Counted from the first letter of the stretch, positions 23,350 to 31,795 are shown. The stretch is DNA of 49,629 bases from Streptomyces sp. SDr-06 (GCF_003324565.1 NZ_QOLA01000035.1:1-49629), one strand, 5' to 3'. The notes: generated from the letters alone by a model not told the origin. A program made the numbers and translations.

Positions 23350-24969
23350 TCAGCATGTGGCGGCGGACGTATCGGTCGCCTGCAAGGCCAGATGGGCGCC
23401 CCGCCAGTGCCGACGCAGCCGGCGGTCGTGGCTGATGATGACGAGGGCGCCGTCGTACCCGGTCAGGGCCGTTTCCAGTTCTTCGACGAGGGCGGGAGAC
23501 AGATGGTTGGTGGGTTCGTCGAGCAGCAGGACGTCTGCCGGCTCGCTGAGCAGCCGTGCCAGGGCCAGACGCTGCCGCTGCCCGGTGGACAGCCGGCCGA
23601 CCGGCACCGTGAGGTGGTCGCGGTCGAACAGGCCGAGAGACAGCAGCTGTTCGGCGTGCTCAGCGGCCTCTCCTGCCCGTCCACGGGCGAATGCGGCAAG
23701 GACGGTCTCGTCCGGCTCCCCGCATCGCGGCTCCTGGGGGAGGTGCCCGACCCTGCCGCGGCAGGTGATACCCCCGCCGTCGGGGTCGATCTTTCCGGCC
23801 AGCACGCGCAGCAGGGTGCTCTTTCCCGCTCCGTTCGGCCCCGTGATCAGCAGGCGCTCGCCCGCCGTGAGGGTCAGGCTCGTGCGGTCGAGACGGTCCG
23901 TGACGGCGACATCGACGGCTTCAAGTACGGGTCCCTGCGGGCTGCTGGTGTGCAGCACGGGGGAGAAGCGCAGCGGCTCCGGCGGTGGCGGGGCGGGGGT
24001 GCTGAGGTGACGGCGCAGCCGTTCTTCGGCGTTGCGAACCCGGCTGGCCAGCGACTGCTGAACCCGGGCGCCCGCCCGGTCGTACGCCATCTTGTTGCCG
24101 TCCTTCATCGCACGGCCGGGGGCCACTTGGCGGGCGGTGGTCGCGGCGGCCTCGCGGAGCCGGTCGGCGTCGGCCCGCCACTGCTCGTGTGCCTGGGCCC
24201 AGCGCTGCCGGGCAGCCTTCTTCTCGGCGAGGTAGCCGGTGTAACCGTTGCCGTACCGGACCACGGTGTGGCGGTCGGCGTCCACCTCAAGGAGGCCGGT
24301 GGCGACGTGTTCGAGGAAGTCCCGGTCGTGGGAGACCGCCACCGTGGTGCCCCGGCGGGTCCGCAGGTGTTCTTCCAGCCAGCTCAGGGCGCTGTCGTCA
24401 AGGTGGTTGGTCGGCTCGTCAAGGAGCAGCACCTCCGGCGCGGCCGCGAGGACGGCCGCGAGCCGCAACCTGACCCGCTCTCCACCGGACAGGCCGCCCA
24501 CGGTGCGGTCACGGCCCACCAGACCCAGGCCGAGACCGTGCAGGGCACGCTCCACGCGGGCGTCGGCGTCGTAGCCGCCGCGCAGTTCGAAGACGGTCAT
24601 CAGTTCGCCGTACTCGGCCATGCCCGACTCATCGCCGTCGGCCATCGCCGCCTCAAGGCTGCGCATGCGCCGCTCGACGGCGCGCAGATCACTCAGGGCA
24701 CGGTCGATGATCTGCTGGACGGTCGCTCGGGCCTCCATCCGCTCGTCCTGGGCGAGATACCCGACGCCTCCGGTGGCTTGGAGGACGACCTCGCCCTGAT
24801 CGGGCCGTTCACGCCCGGCGAGCAGGCGCAGCAAGGTGGTCTTGCCCGATCCGTTCTCGCCGACGATCCCGGTGCGTTCGCCCGCGGCGAACGAGCAGGT
24901 CACCGAGTCAAGGACGAGCCTGCCGTTGAAGGACTTGCTGACAGCGAGCGCGGAGATCTGTGTGGGCAT
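23350..24969 (-). CDS. ABC-F ribosome-protection ATPase
   Basis: Two ABC domains without membrane segments define ABC-F. Domain 1: Walker A GENGSGKTT (37-45), signature LSGGERVRLRL (160), Walker B VLLLDEPTNHLDD (180). Domain 2: GPNGAGKST (377), LSTGQRQRLAL (460), VLLLDEPTNHL (480). The long linker (about 245-340) is the part that reaches the peptidyl-transferase centre in antibiotic-resistance ABC-Fs such as Vga, Msr, TlrC or LmrC, displacing macrolides, lincosamides, streptogramins or pleuromutilins. The ATG has GGAG seven bases upstream, but a leader hairpin covers that site. Together with Vat and Ere neighbours this is a resistance gene rather than a housekeeping ABC-F. Confidence 0.9.
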   Translation of the reverse strand: MPTQISALAVSKSFNGRLVLDSVTCSFAAGERTGIVGENGSGKTTLLRLLAGRERPDQGEVVLQATGGVGYLAQDERMEARATVQQIIDRALSDLRAVERRMRSLEAAMADGDESGMAEYGELMTVFELRGGYDADARVERALHGLGLGLVGRDRTVGGLSGGERVRLRLAAVLAAAPEVLLLDEPTNHLDDSALSWLEEHLRTRRGTTVAVSHDRDFLEHVATGLLEVDADRHTVVRYGNGYTGYLAEKKAARQRWAQAHEQWRADADRLREAAATTARQVAPGRAMKDGNKMAYDRAGARVQQSLASRVRNAEERLRRHLSTPAPPPPEPLRFSPVLHTSSPQGPVLEAVDVAVTDRLDRTSLTLTAGERLLITGPNGAGKSTLLRVLAGKIDPDGGGITCRGRVGHLPQEPRCGEPDETVLAAFARGRAGEAAEHAEQLLSLGLFDRDHLTVPVGRLSTGQRQRLALARLLSEPADVLLLDEPTNHLSPALVEELETALTGYDGALVIISHDRRLRRHWRGAHLALQATDTSAATC

Positions 24970-25045
24970 ACGGGGACTCCAAAGCATTCGAGAACGAGAC
25001 GGCCGTCAAGAGCCGTGCGGGCAGGCGAACGCTTTGGATGAGCAT
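24908..25045 (-). CDS. Leader peptide ORF upstream of and overlapping the ABC-F gene
   Basis: An ATG with GGAG six bases upstream opens a 45-codon frame beginning MLIQSVRLPARLLTAV. It crosses both arms of the leader hairpin and ends 59 codons' worth of bases short of domain 1, overlapping the ABC-F start in another frame. Ribosomes translating or stalled in it would hold the hairpin open and free the ABC-F ribosome-binding site. This is the classical layout for antibiotic-induced expression; the function is inferred from layout only. Confidence 0.6.
   Translation of the reverse strand: MLIQSVRLPARLLTAVSFSNALESPYAHTDLRARCQQVLQRQARP
24977..25038 (-). promoter_or_regulatory. Translational attenuator hairpin over the ABC-F ribosome-binding site
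   Basis: TCCAAAGCGTTCG (25038-25026, minus strand) pairs with CGAATGCTTTGGA (24990-24978) with one mismatch. The 3' arm contains GGA of the GGAG ribosome-binding site at 24980-24977. No U-run follows, so control of translation is more likely than of transcription. Confidence 0.65.
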
Positions 25046-25121
25046 CGATCACTCCACTAGTGCGACAACTGATGCTTTAAGATGGTGCCACACCGCCGTC
25101 CCACGATCAATCGGACCCCTT

Positions 25122-25781
25122 GTGACGACTCCCACACCCTCAGAACAAGAACCAGCGGACACCGGCCCGTTGCCGACCCGGCGCCGCCCCGGGGGCCGCA
25201 CCGCCCGTATCCGTACGCAGGTACTCGACGCGGTTCTTGCGGAGCTCGGCGAACACGGCTTCGACGCGCTCACCACCGACACCGTCGCCGCTCGCGCCGG
25301 CGTCCACCGCACCACGGTCTACCGGCGCTGGGGCGACATCGGCGGCCTGCTCGCCGACGTCCTCGACGCGGCGAGCGACGACGACTGGCAGCCGCCGGAC
25401 ACCGGCTCCCTGGAAGGCGACCTGACAGCGCTCAACCAGGAGATCCAGACAGCCCTGACCGCCAAACCCCCCATCGTGACGGCACTCATCGCCGCCTCGT
25501 TCCGCTCCGAGAAGGCCGCCGAAGCCCAACAGCGGCTCTGGGAGGACCGCTACACCCGGTGCGAGGCCGTCGTCAGCCGCGCTGTCCGACGCGGCGAACT
25601 CCCCTCAGGCACCGACGCCCGGCGCCTGCTCCTCGCCGCCACCGCACCGCTGTACCACCAGCTGGTGCTCCTCCGCACGGCACCTGACCCGCATCTGCCC
25701 GGCGATGCGGCCAAAACCGCCGCCCTCGCCGCAGCAGCCGGCGCCTTCGCCGATCAAGCCGGTGACGACACGTCACAGTGA
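25122..25781 (+). CDS. TetR-family repressor of the resistance operon
   Basis: Helix-turn-helix: RIRTQVLDAVLAELGEHGFD, ALTTDTVAARAGVHRTTVYR, RWGDIGGLLADVLDAA. The C-terminal part resembles the TetR_C_16/AcrR-like effector domain. The GTG start gives 219 residues. It is divergent from the leader and ABC-F gene, with 76 bp between the leader ATG and this start. That gap contains CACTAGTG and outer arms AGCATC/GATGCT, possible operator symmetry. Such a repressor would add a ligand-controlled transcriptional layer to the attenuator. Confidence 0.88.
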   Translation: MTTPTPSEQEPADTGPLPTRRRPGGRTARIRTQVLDAVLAELGEHGFDALTTDTVAARAGVHRTTVYRRWGDIGGLLADVLDAASDDDWQPPDTGSLEGDLTALNQEIQTALTAKPPIVTALIAASFRSEKAAEAQQRLWEDRYTRCEAVVSRAVRRGELPSGTDARRLLLAATAPLYHQLVLLRTAPDPHLPGDAAKTAALAAAAGAFADQAGDDTSQ

Positions 25782-25904
25782 CCTGGTCTCCGGCCTCCCC
25801 GCAGGACCTCGGCCGTCCGTGACGGGCCGTGTCACCCGTGGGGTGGCGTGGGGCGGTGTGGGGTAGCGAGGCTGGGGCGCGTCCCGCTGTTCGTTGTCGT
25901 GGCG

Positions 25905-26082
25905 GCTTCAGGGCGGCGAGCTGCGCGACCTGCTGACCCCTCAACCGGCCGCGGCGGTTTTTCTGGTTCGCCGGCCCCGCCCGGACCCGCACGGCGTGCT
26001 CCTGGCCGTCGATGACGACAGGTTGGGCGTGCTGACGTGGGATCACGGTCCGCTGCCCCCATGCGATGTATTGCGCGAGCGG
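25905..26082 (-). pseudogene. Remnant of a helicase-associated domain
   Basis: The stretch LAQYIAWGQRT, PVVIDGQEHAVRVR, NQKNRRGRL and QQVAQLAAL follows the pattern of helicase-associated (HA) repeats (VDGxEHxLGVWLxNQKxRRxKLTxEQ), with decayed positions. A larger decayed HA array lies at 45348-46145. The rest of any helicase is absent. It lies within the otherwise empty sequence downstream of the TetR gene. Confidence 0.4.
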
Positions 26083-26153
26083 GCACAGGCCGCGCCCGAA
26101 CCCATCGGCGCCTCGTGCCGCTCGGGAATTCCTTACGCGCCAGGAACCACGCT

Positions 26154-26592
26154 CAGGAGCGCTGGGCGAAGAACTCCCTCGCTGTCGAGGGAAGCCAGAG
26201 CAGGGCGACGGTGAGTATCTGCGCAGCGCAGATGATCGGGATGACCGTGTGGAACATCGGCGAGGATGTCCAGGACACGACGCTGAACACCACGGACAGC
26301 AGCTGGGGCACCGTGGCGAGTCGCCGTGTCCAGGTCCGCGCGGTGGCCAGCTTCCACGCCAGCAGCGTGCACAGCAGCAGGAGGATGCCGTGGAAGATGC
26401 CCCCGACGTCACCGCGATGGTGGCTGACCGGCCGACCTCGGCCGCGCCGAAATCAGGATGCCGGGTCGCGATCTGGAGGCGCAGGTCGCCCTGGTCGAAG
26501 ATCATAAACAGGGGCACGACCCCATGGCTGATCGCTATCACGGCCAGCAGAACCCGCGCCGTCTGGACAGACGCCGGGATCTGCGACGCCAT
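26154..26592 (-). pseudogene. Four-helix membrane protein, frameshifted
   Basis: The N-terminus reads ASQIPASVQTARVLLAVIAI, SHGVVPLFMIFDQGDLRLQI, then loses frame near 26420. It continues in another frame: GGIFHGILLLLCTLLAWKLA, LATVPQLLSVVFSVVSWTS, TVIPIICAAQILTVALLWLP and a TGA. Together these make a protein of about 145 residues with four hydrophobic helices. I do not recognise the family. A single indel explains the break. Confidence 0.6.
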
Positions 26593-26857
26593 GACCTGAG
26601 CAGATCGTTGCACGGCTAGCCCTCCTTGATCGCCGTAGGCGCTTGGCCTCGTGCTCGCAGCCACCAAAGCCCGGTGCCGGGCTGGGCTCGGGTGCCGGGC
26701 ATCTCGCCGCACTGCGCCCAGGTGTGGTTGAGCCGGGTGATCAGGGCTAGGTGGACACGTTCGCGTCCGGCCAGTCGGAGATGACGTCCGCGAATACAGC
26801 TGCTCCGGCCTGAACGGTGGTGTTGATCTCCGCGTGACCGTCTTCGGTCAGCCGCCG

Positions 26858-27322
26858 TCAGGATTCGGTGGCGGTCACGTGGCAAGCCAACTCGGTGGCC
26901 AGGCGTCGCATGACTGTGCGGTTGGCGTGCCGCATCGTGGCCCGTATGACGGGGGCCAGCAGCCGGTCGGCGAGCGGGGCGCGTACCCACGTGTAGGTGA
27001 ACGAGACGCGGGCCCCGCCGGTGGGCAGCGGTTCGATGGCGTAGGTGCCGCGGCACTGCCGTCGGCCGGCCCCGCTGACGTTGCGTTCGACGATGCGCCG
27101 GGGGGCCTCGGCCTCGACGACATCGATGGTGACGTCGGTCTTCGTGCCGCCCAGCGCGGCGGTGACCGTGGCGCACGATCCGATGCCCCTGGCGGGGCCC
27201 GTGTAGCGCCAGTTGGTCAGGTAGTGGTCGGTGAACCGCTCGTGGTGGGCCATGACGTCGAGGAAGCCGTAGACCTGCTCGGGAGTCTGAGGTACGTCGA
27301 TCGACACGGCGACAGGCTTCAT
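26858..27322 (-). CDS. SRPBCC-fold protein (polyketide cyclase/dehydrase-like)
   Basis: A 154-residue START-like protein: VSIDVPQTPEQVYGFLDVMA at the N-terminus, a central GIGSCATVTAALG, and GTYAIEPLPTGGARVSFTYT leading to the long C-terminal helix (RLLAPVIRATMRHANRTVMR). The fold forms a deep pocket for hydrophobic ligands; members act as cyclases, lipid carriers or binding proteins, and the precise role cannot be told. The ATG lies within an operator of the divergent TetR gene, so the repressor would sit across its translation start. Probably a small ligand-binding or detoxifying unit paired with its regulator. Confidence 0.75.
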   Translation of the reverse strand: MKPVAVSIDVPQTPEQVYGFLDVMAHHERFTDHYLTNWRYTGPARGIGSCATVTAALGGTKTDVTIDVVEAEAPRRIVERNVSGAGRRQCRGTYAIEPLPTGGARVSFTYTWVRAPLADRLLAPVIRATMRHANRTVMRRLATELACHVTATES

Positions 27323-27361
27323 GTACCACACGGTACATGCGCCCTGTACCGATTGGTACAG
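27321..27361. promoter_or_regulatory. Two perfect 18-bp operators, GTACC-N4-GGTAC type
   Basis: ATGTACCACACGGTACAT (27321-27338) and CTGTACCGATTGGTACAG (27344-27361) are both exact palindromes with 7-bp arms and a 4-bp centre. Centres are 23 bp apart, about two helical turns. The first overlaps the SRPBCC start codon and the second lies just before the TetR gene. Confidence 0.85.
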
Positions 27362-27377
27362 TCGTGACGTGGCGACC

Positions 27378-27977
27378 ATGGACGACTCGCATCCCGAGGG
27401 TGAGGATAGGCAAGGCGCGCCCAGGGCTCGGCGCGCACAACTGGTGGACGCGGCTGTCGACCACGTCGCGGCACACGGCATCGCAGATCTGAGCCTGCGC
27501 AGGCTGGGTGCCGCGATCGTGGTCAGTCACCGCATGCTGATCCACTACTTCGGCTCCAAGGAACAGCTGCTCGTTGAGATCGTCCGGACGTCGGAGCGGC
27601 GCCAGCGCGATGTGCTGTCCCGGCTCCGCCTGGAACCCGGCCTCTCACCCGCCGATGTCTCGCGACTGCTGTGGCGGCAGCTCACGGACCCACGGCTGGC
27701 CGGTCAGGAGCGGCTCTTCTTCGAGATCTGCGGGCACGCGCTTCGCGGCCGCTCCGAGGCCGTACCGGTCCTCGAAGGGATCGTTACGGACTGGCTGGAG
27801 CCGCTCGCGGTCGCCGAGGTCAGGGCGGGGGCGGACCCTGCCCTGGCCCGGAACCGGGCCAGGCTCGGACTCGCCACCGTCCGCGGCCTGCTGCTGGACC
27901 TGCTCGCCACCGGTGACCGCGCCGGCGTCGACGCGGCGATGGAGGAGTTCCTCCGGCTGTACTACAGCTCGGAGTGA
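27378..27977 (+). CDS. TetR-family transcriptional repressor
   Basis: The DNA-binding domain reads RRAQLVDAAVDHVAAHGIAD, LSLRRLGAAIVVSHRMLIHY, FGSKEQLLVEIV. The GxAI-VSHRMLIHYF recognition helix is typical. The 199-residue length is normal. The ATG is taken as start; a GTG three codons earlier is equally possible, and no clear ribosome-binding site exists, so a leaderless message is likely. Two perfect operators immediately upstream give direct evidence of autoregulation together with the divergent SRPBCC gene. Confidence 0.88.
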   Translation: MDDSHPEGEDRQGAPRARRAQLVDAAVDHVAAHGIADLSLRRLGAAIVVSHRMLIHYFGSKEQLLVEIVRTSERRQRDVLSRLRLEPGLSPADVSRLLWRQLTDPRLAGQERLFFEICGHALRGRSEAVPVLEGIVTDWLEPLAVAEVRAGADPALARNRARLGLATVRGLLLDLLATGDRAGVDAAMEEFLRLYYSSE

Positions 27978-28441
27978 GGAGTCACCGATCAGACGTAGCG
28001 ACCGGGCCAGACGCCATACCACCGTTCCAACAACGGTCCCGGAGCTACACGTACGCCTCGACCTGTCTCGCAGGTTTCTGAGACGCGTACGAAGCGTTTG
28101 GAGAACCGTCGAGCTTGAGGGTGTGCTGTCCCGGCCGTCGGGTCCGAAGTCGGCGCTGACCCGCGGTGCGGTGCGCGGTGCGGATCTCCGGAGGAGCGGC
28201 ACGGGCTGCGGCGCTTGTCGGCGGGTGTGCGTCATCCCCTTGGGCGGAGGGGGCGTCACGAAGCCTTGGGCCTGACCGTGATCCCGGGGCGCTTTCGTGT
28301 AGTTTTTCCTTGACGACTCTGCTGCGTAAGCGCGGACGGTGGCTTTCCGTAAGGTCGAATGCTGTCCAACTCCTTGCCGGGCGGGCATGGGGGCGTGGAG
28401 GGTGGAGGTGAACTTGCCGCCGGCCGCGTACGGATGACGAC
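27978..28441. other. Intergenic, no gene recognised
   Basis: Contains GCGGTGCGGTGCGC-type simple sequence but no coding pattern, operator or convincing terminator. Confidence 0.4.
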
Positions 28442-28861
28442 ATGAGCTATGACTGCGAGGGGCCCGACAACCCGTACCGAAGCGGTTATGCGCGCATAGC
28501 CGTCGCTCGCACGATGCTCAAGCGCTCGGCTGGGCTGGCGTCCGAGGCGGTGGAACAGGTCTCCAGTCTGGAACCTTTTGGTACCCAGGACCTGCCCGCC
28601 GCTCTCGAGACTCTGCATGACGCCAAGGGTGACGATGACCGGGAGGCGGCCGCCCGCTGGGTGGTCTCCTGTCTTCACGCGTGTGCGGCCGACGTCCGCA
28701 AGCACGGTGAGGCTGCCGTCTCGTTCGCCGCCGCGGCGGTCATGCTGCGGGCCGCGCTCGCGGAACTCGATGAGTCCCTGGACGCACGAAAGCAGGCCGA
28801 ACGCCGCGCCGTGGTCCGCCAGCGAATCATGGGCCTTACTGACTCCGGCTCACCGGGGTGA
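28442..28861 (+). CDS. Hypothetical helical protein
   Basis: The 139-residue product is largely alpha-helical and alanine-rich: YARIAVARTMLKRSAGLASE, DLPAALETLHDAKGDDDREA, VVSCLHACAADVRKHGEAAV, SFAAAAVMLRAALAELDESL. No signal peptide or membrane segment. Codon bias is good throughout. No ribosome-binding site stands out before the ATG. I do not recognise the family and see no operon partner. Confidence 0.55.
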   Translation: MSYDCEGPDNPYRSGYARIAVARTMLKRSAGLASEAVEQVSSLEPFGTQDLPAALETLHDAKGDDDREAAARWVVSCLHACAADVRKHGEAAVSFAAAAVMLRAALAELDESLDARKQAERRAVVRQRIMGLTDSGSPG

Positions 28862-29037
28862 CGTCGCCAGGCGTGGCAACGATCTCGCCCGTGCCGGGCC
28901 AGGGCGGGCGGCGCTGCGGGGCCGGGGTTGCGCGGGCGGTGGCGCGTCCGCGGTTGCCCATTGGCAGCTATCGGCCGCCCAGGCTGGAGGTCATGGCAGC
29001 AGCCAGAGCATTCTCCCCGCCACAACGGCGCCCTCAT

Positions 29038-29110
29038 CGCTGGTACGTCTTTCGCTACCACGGAGCCGGCACCGACCACGGAGTCCGCTCCGGAGGCGGT
29101 CGGGTGATCG
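29038..29110 (-). pseudogene. Fragment of a hexapeptide-repeat acetyltransferase
   Basis: The minus strand encodes GADSVVGAGSVVAKDVPA, the signature end of left-handed beta-helix acetyltransferases; the following AVVAG appears in a neighbouring frame. Nothing else of the enzyme is present. It is a short remnant, or less likely chance. Confidence 0.35.
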
Positions 29111-29131
29111 GGCGGCCCACGGAGGGGTGGC

Positions 29132-29614
29132 ATGACGGTCATTGGCCTACGTCCTGCCACCCCGGCGGACAGCGAGTACTGCTTCCGGCTGCACGAGGCC
29201 GCCATGGGTGCCTACATCGAGGCTATCTGGGGTTGGGGCGAGCAGACCCAGCGCGGCTTCCATGCCCGGGTGTTCAGCCCTGGCTGCTGGCAGATCGTCA
29301 CTGTCGACGGCGTTGATGCGGGCATGCTCCACGTCGAGGACCAGGCGTCGGGGATCTATCTGGCGCGGATCGAGCTCCACCCCGATTACCAGGGATGCGG
29401 CATCGGCAGCCGGCTCATCCGCGGCCTCCTGCACCAGGCCCGTGAGCAGGGACGGGGCCTCACCCTGGACGTCCTCGTCGTCAATCAGCGAGCCCGGTCC
29501 CTCTACCGGCGGCTGGGCCTGCACGACGTCGCGCGTCACGGCGAGAACAACATCAAGATCAGGATGTCCACCAAGCCTCCTCAACCCGGCCCGATTCACA
29601 GATCTTGCCAATGA
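29132..29614 (+). CDS. GNAT-family N-acetyltransferase
   Basis: The 160-residue product has the GNAT order: N-terminal strand VIGLRPATPADSEYCFRLHE, motif A with IYLARIELHPDYQGCGIGSR (QGCGIG binds the acetyl-CoA pyrophosphate), and motif B LDVLVVNQRARSLYRRLGL. It transfers an acetyl group from acetyl-CoA to an amine whose identity cannot be read. The ATG has GGAGGGG five bases upstream. The tail after KIRM is low in complexity and may run past the fold. No operon partner. Confidence 0.85.
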   Translation: MTVIGLRPATPADSEYCFRLHEAAMGAYIEAIWGWGEQTQRGFHARVFSPGCWQIVTVDGVDAGMLHVEDQASGIYLARIELHPDYQGCGIGSRLIRGLLHQAREQGRGLTLDVLVVNQRARSLYRRLGLHDVARHGENNIKIRMSTKPPQPGPIHRSCQ

Positions 29615-29727
29615 CTCGAAGGAAGCGCGCTGGTACTGCGTACGAGTTCGTGGTCTCGGCCAGTGGTAGTTGGCATGTTCTGGGGTGGGGGCCCGCGCGA
29701 ATGAGTGCCTGGGTAGGGTTGAAGGCC

Positions 29728-30246
29728 ATGGAGAGATGGGGCGCAAGTCTGTATGGGGACCCGTGTGGCGGTTGCGGCTTCGAGTGGTCGGTGACCCCGG
29801 AGGAAGCGATCCGGGTCGTGGAGGGGCTGCCGGCTCGCTTCCGCGCGCTTTTGGCGGGGCGTACGGGATATGAACGTCACCCGGATCTGTCGTGGACGCC
29901 CGCGGCATACGTCAGCCACGTGACTGACAACCTGCGGAACTGGGCTGAACGGCTCGCCGGGGCCCGGCTGTCCGGGGCGGTTGACGTACCTGGCTATGAC
30001 CCCGACCTTGTCGCGCAGGCCCGCCACTACAACGCGATCGCTCCCGCTGCGGCGCTGTGGTCCCTGGGACACGCGGTCGATGCCTGGGCCGCATCGGTGA
30101 CTGCAGCGCTGGGAGAGGGGATCGTGCTGCAGCATGCCACCCGCGGAGCCCAGCGCGCCGAGGATGTCGCACGCAATAACGCCCACGACGGGCACCACCA
30201 CGGCTGGGACATCGAGCGCATCCTGCAGCACACGACTCCTGTGTAA
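29728..30246 (+). CDS. DinB-like / mycothiol-transferase-fold protein
   Basis: The product (172 residues from this ATG) has the DinB-type four-helix plan: TPEEAIRVVEGLPARFRALL, LSWTPAAYVSHVTDNLRNWA, then SLGHAVDAWAASVTAALGEG and ARNNAHDGHHHGWDIERIL. The spaced histidines (SHVTD, GHAVD, HDGHHHGW) could bind a metal as in DinB/maleylpyruvate-isomerase relatives, which in actinobacteria often use mycothiol. An earlier ATG at 29701 in the same frame is possible; this one has GAAGG close upstream. Substrate unknown; no operon partner is evident. Confidence 0.65.
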   Translation: MERWGASLYGDPCGGCGFEWSVTPEEAIRVVEGLPARFRALLAGRTGYERHPDLSWTPAAYVSHVTDNLRNWAERLAGARLSGAVDVPGYDPDLVAQARHYNAIAPAAALWSLGHAVDAWAASVTAALGEGIVLQHATRGAQRAEDVARNNAHDGHHHGWDIERILQHTTPV

Positions 30247-30856
30247 GAGCCAGAGTGGCCACCGCGTGAGCAACTCAAGGGATGTGTCGCCCCCTGAAGA
30301 TGCGCGGTGGCCGCCCGCCCGTCACCTGCATCAGATGTCTGGGCGTGATGGATAGAGCGGGCGGTGAGCTCGCCGATGGACGGCTCCTCCCATGCCTCGG
30401 CCTGGAGTTCACTGGGGGCAGGCGAAAGCGGAAACGTGCCGTCACAAGCACGCGCAGCAGAGCAGACCGGCGGACCAGGAGGTCCACCCCTTTGGCACCA
30501 AGGTTTACCGGAACCCTGCTTCACGTATTGGTGGCGTGAACCGGCGTGCCAGGGTCGACGCATGGCTGTACCTGGGGCGCACAGGGGATGGACCCTCGGG
30601 GCCCGGGCAGTCGTCTGACGCGGTTGGCCAGGTCCCTCTACTCGCACGCGGCCGTAGAACCTCGAGGACACGTGCGCAGGGACGACGCCCTAAGTCCCCT
30701 GGATTGCGGACCTGCAGCAGAGTCCTCATTCTTCGCGCACCTCCGGCCCCCAGGAGGATCACCTGCCTGCCCTCAACCACGCTTGAGGTCCTACGGTCGC
30801 CGCATGGCCTGCACGGTGTGCGGGCGCCGCACTGAAGTACCTGGAAGGAATTCCCC
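30247..30856. other. Intergenic, no gene recognised
   Basis: Several overlapping frames are open only because of high GC; none has a start signal or recognisable motif. No clear repeat or operator seen. Confidence 0.4.
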
Positions 30857-31324
30857 ATGACGACCCAGCAGATCTCCGACACCGAACTCGCCAGGCAGCC
30901 CGCCGCGTACTGGACCGGTGTCGCCTACCAAGCGCTCATCGCGTACACCCGGGCCCAGCAGGCCGAAAAGGGCTACACCCAGCCCCAGTTCTGGCTGCTG
31001 CGCAACCTGTCGGCGAACGACATCTCGCCCGACGGCGAGGGGATGACCTTGCCTGAGCTGCGGGAGGCCATGACCTCCTACATTCGTCCCGAGGACGACC
31101 TGGTGGCGGAGGCCGAGGTGCTCATTGAACGCGGCTGGCTGACAAAGGACACCCACGGCGGGCTGTGGCTCACCCCGGAAGGCGAACAAGCCCGCGTCGA
31201 CCTGGCCCGCAACGCCCCAGCGATCCGCGCCGCCCTCCACGAGGGCATCGACGACGCTGACTACGTCACCACAGTGATGGTGCTCCAGCGGCTGACCCGG
31301 AACGCGGGCGGGGCGGTCGCCTGA
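30857..31324 (+). CDS. MarR-type winged-helix regulator
   Basis: The 155-residue product reads WTGVAYQALIAYTRAQQAEK, GYTQPQFWLLRNLSAND, then a winged helix (MTLPELREAMTSYI, VLIERGWLTKDTHGGLWLTP) and a C-terminal dimer helix (ALHEGIDDADYVTTVMVLQR). The LxxEAEVLIERGWLT-wing pattern is that of MarR proteins. GGAAGGAATT precedes the ATG. No divergent partner gene lies nearby, so its target is unknown. No operator palindrome was spotted upstream. Confidence 0.8.
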   Translation: MTTQQISDTELARQPAAYWTGVAYQALIAYTRAQQAEKGYTQPQFWLLRNLSANDISPDGEGMTLPELREAMTSYIRPEDDLVAEAEVLIERGWLTKDTHGGLWLTPEGEQARVDLARNAPAIRAALHEGIDDADYVTTVMVLQRLTRNAGGAVA

Positions 31325-31605
31325 CGAAACAGCTCCGGCAGACGGCACCAAAGCGGCCCGCACTGGTGCTGAGGATGGGCCCATGGTCGGAACACGCCCC
31401 CCAGGGTCCCCCCACAGCGGGGCCGTGTCCGGCAACGGTGTGTGATCCCATGTCTGCCTGATCACCGCATCCTTCGGGGCCGCGCCCCGGGCCCGCTACC
31501 AAATTGGGGCACACGGCAAGGGACCGCTGCGCATTCACCCGGCCCAGACCGCGGCATTCCTCGGGGTGGGCTGGGGTGCTGGGGCCCCGGGGCCGGGCGT
31601 TCCGT

Positions 31606-31795
31606 CACATCGCTTCGGCCCAGTAGTTCAGCGGCCAGCTGATCAGGCGGTCGAGGAACTTCAGCGGGCGCCGGCTGGCGGTACCGCCGTCCTCGATCGC
31701 GCGCCGCCCGCGTTGAGTCGCTCGAAGCTCCAGAGGACTGTGAAGTATGCGCTGCGAACCTCAAGGAACGCGTCGTCCCTGAAGGCCTCGGGGGA
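31606..31795 (-). pseudogene. C-terminal fragment of an unrecognised protein
   Basis: The minus strand reads SPEAFRDDAFLEVRSAYFTV, LWSFERLNAGG in one frame and EDGGTASRRPLKFLDRLISW, PLNYWAEAM then TGA in another. Both have strong coding character and form one C-terminus with a small frameshift. At about 31795 it gives way to a Tn3 transposase fragment read on the other strand. No family assigned. Confidence 0.5.

Noticed and set aside
24977..25038. Rho-independent terminator before the ABC-F gene
   Set aside because: There is no U-run, and the 3' arm overlaps the ribosome-binding site, so translational masking is a better reading.
23392..25041. 549-codon plus-strand frame opposite the ABC-F gene
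   Set aside because: Exact antisense of the ABC-F coding sequence; both Walker motifs and the signature are on the minus strand.
25573..26712. Continuous minus-strand frame joining the membrane protein and the TetR region
   Set aside because: It mixes the real N-terminus of the frameshifted membrane protein, an HA remnant and antisense of the TetR gene. It is not one protein.
30392..30835. Plus-strand frame of 147 codons upstream of the MarR gene
   Set aside because: Low-complexity, no ribosome-binding site, no motif, and open frames on several strands at once.
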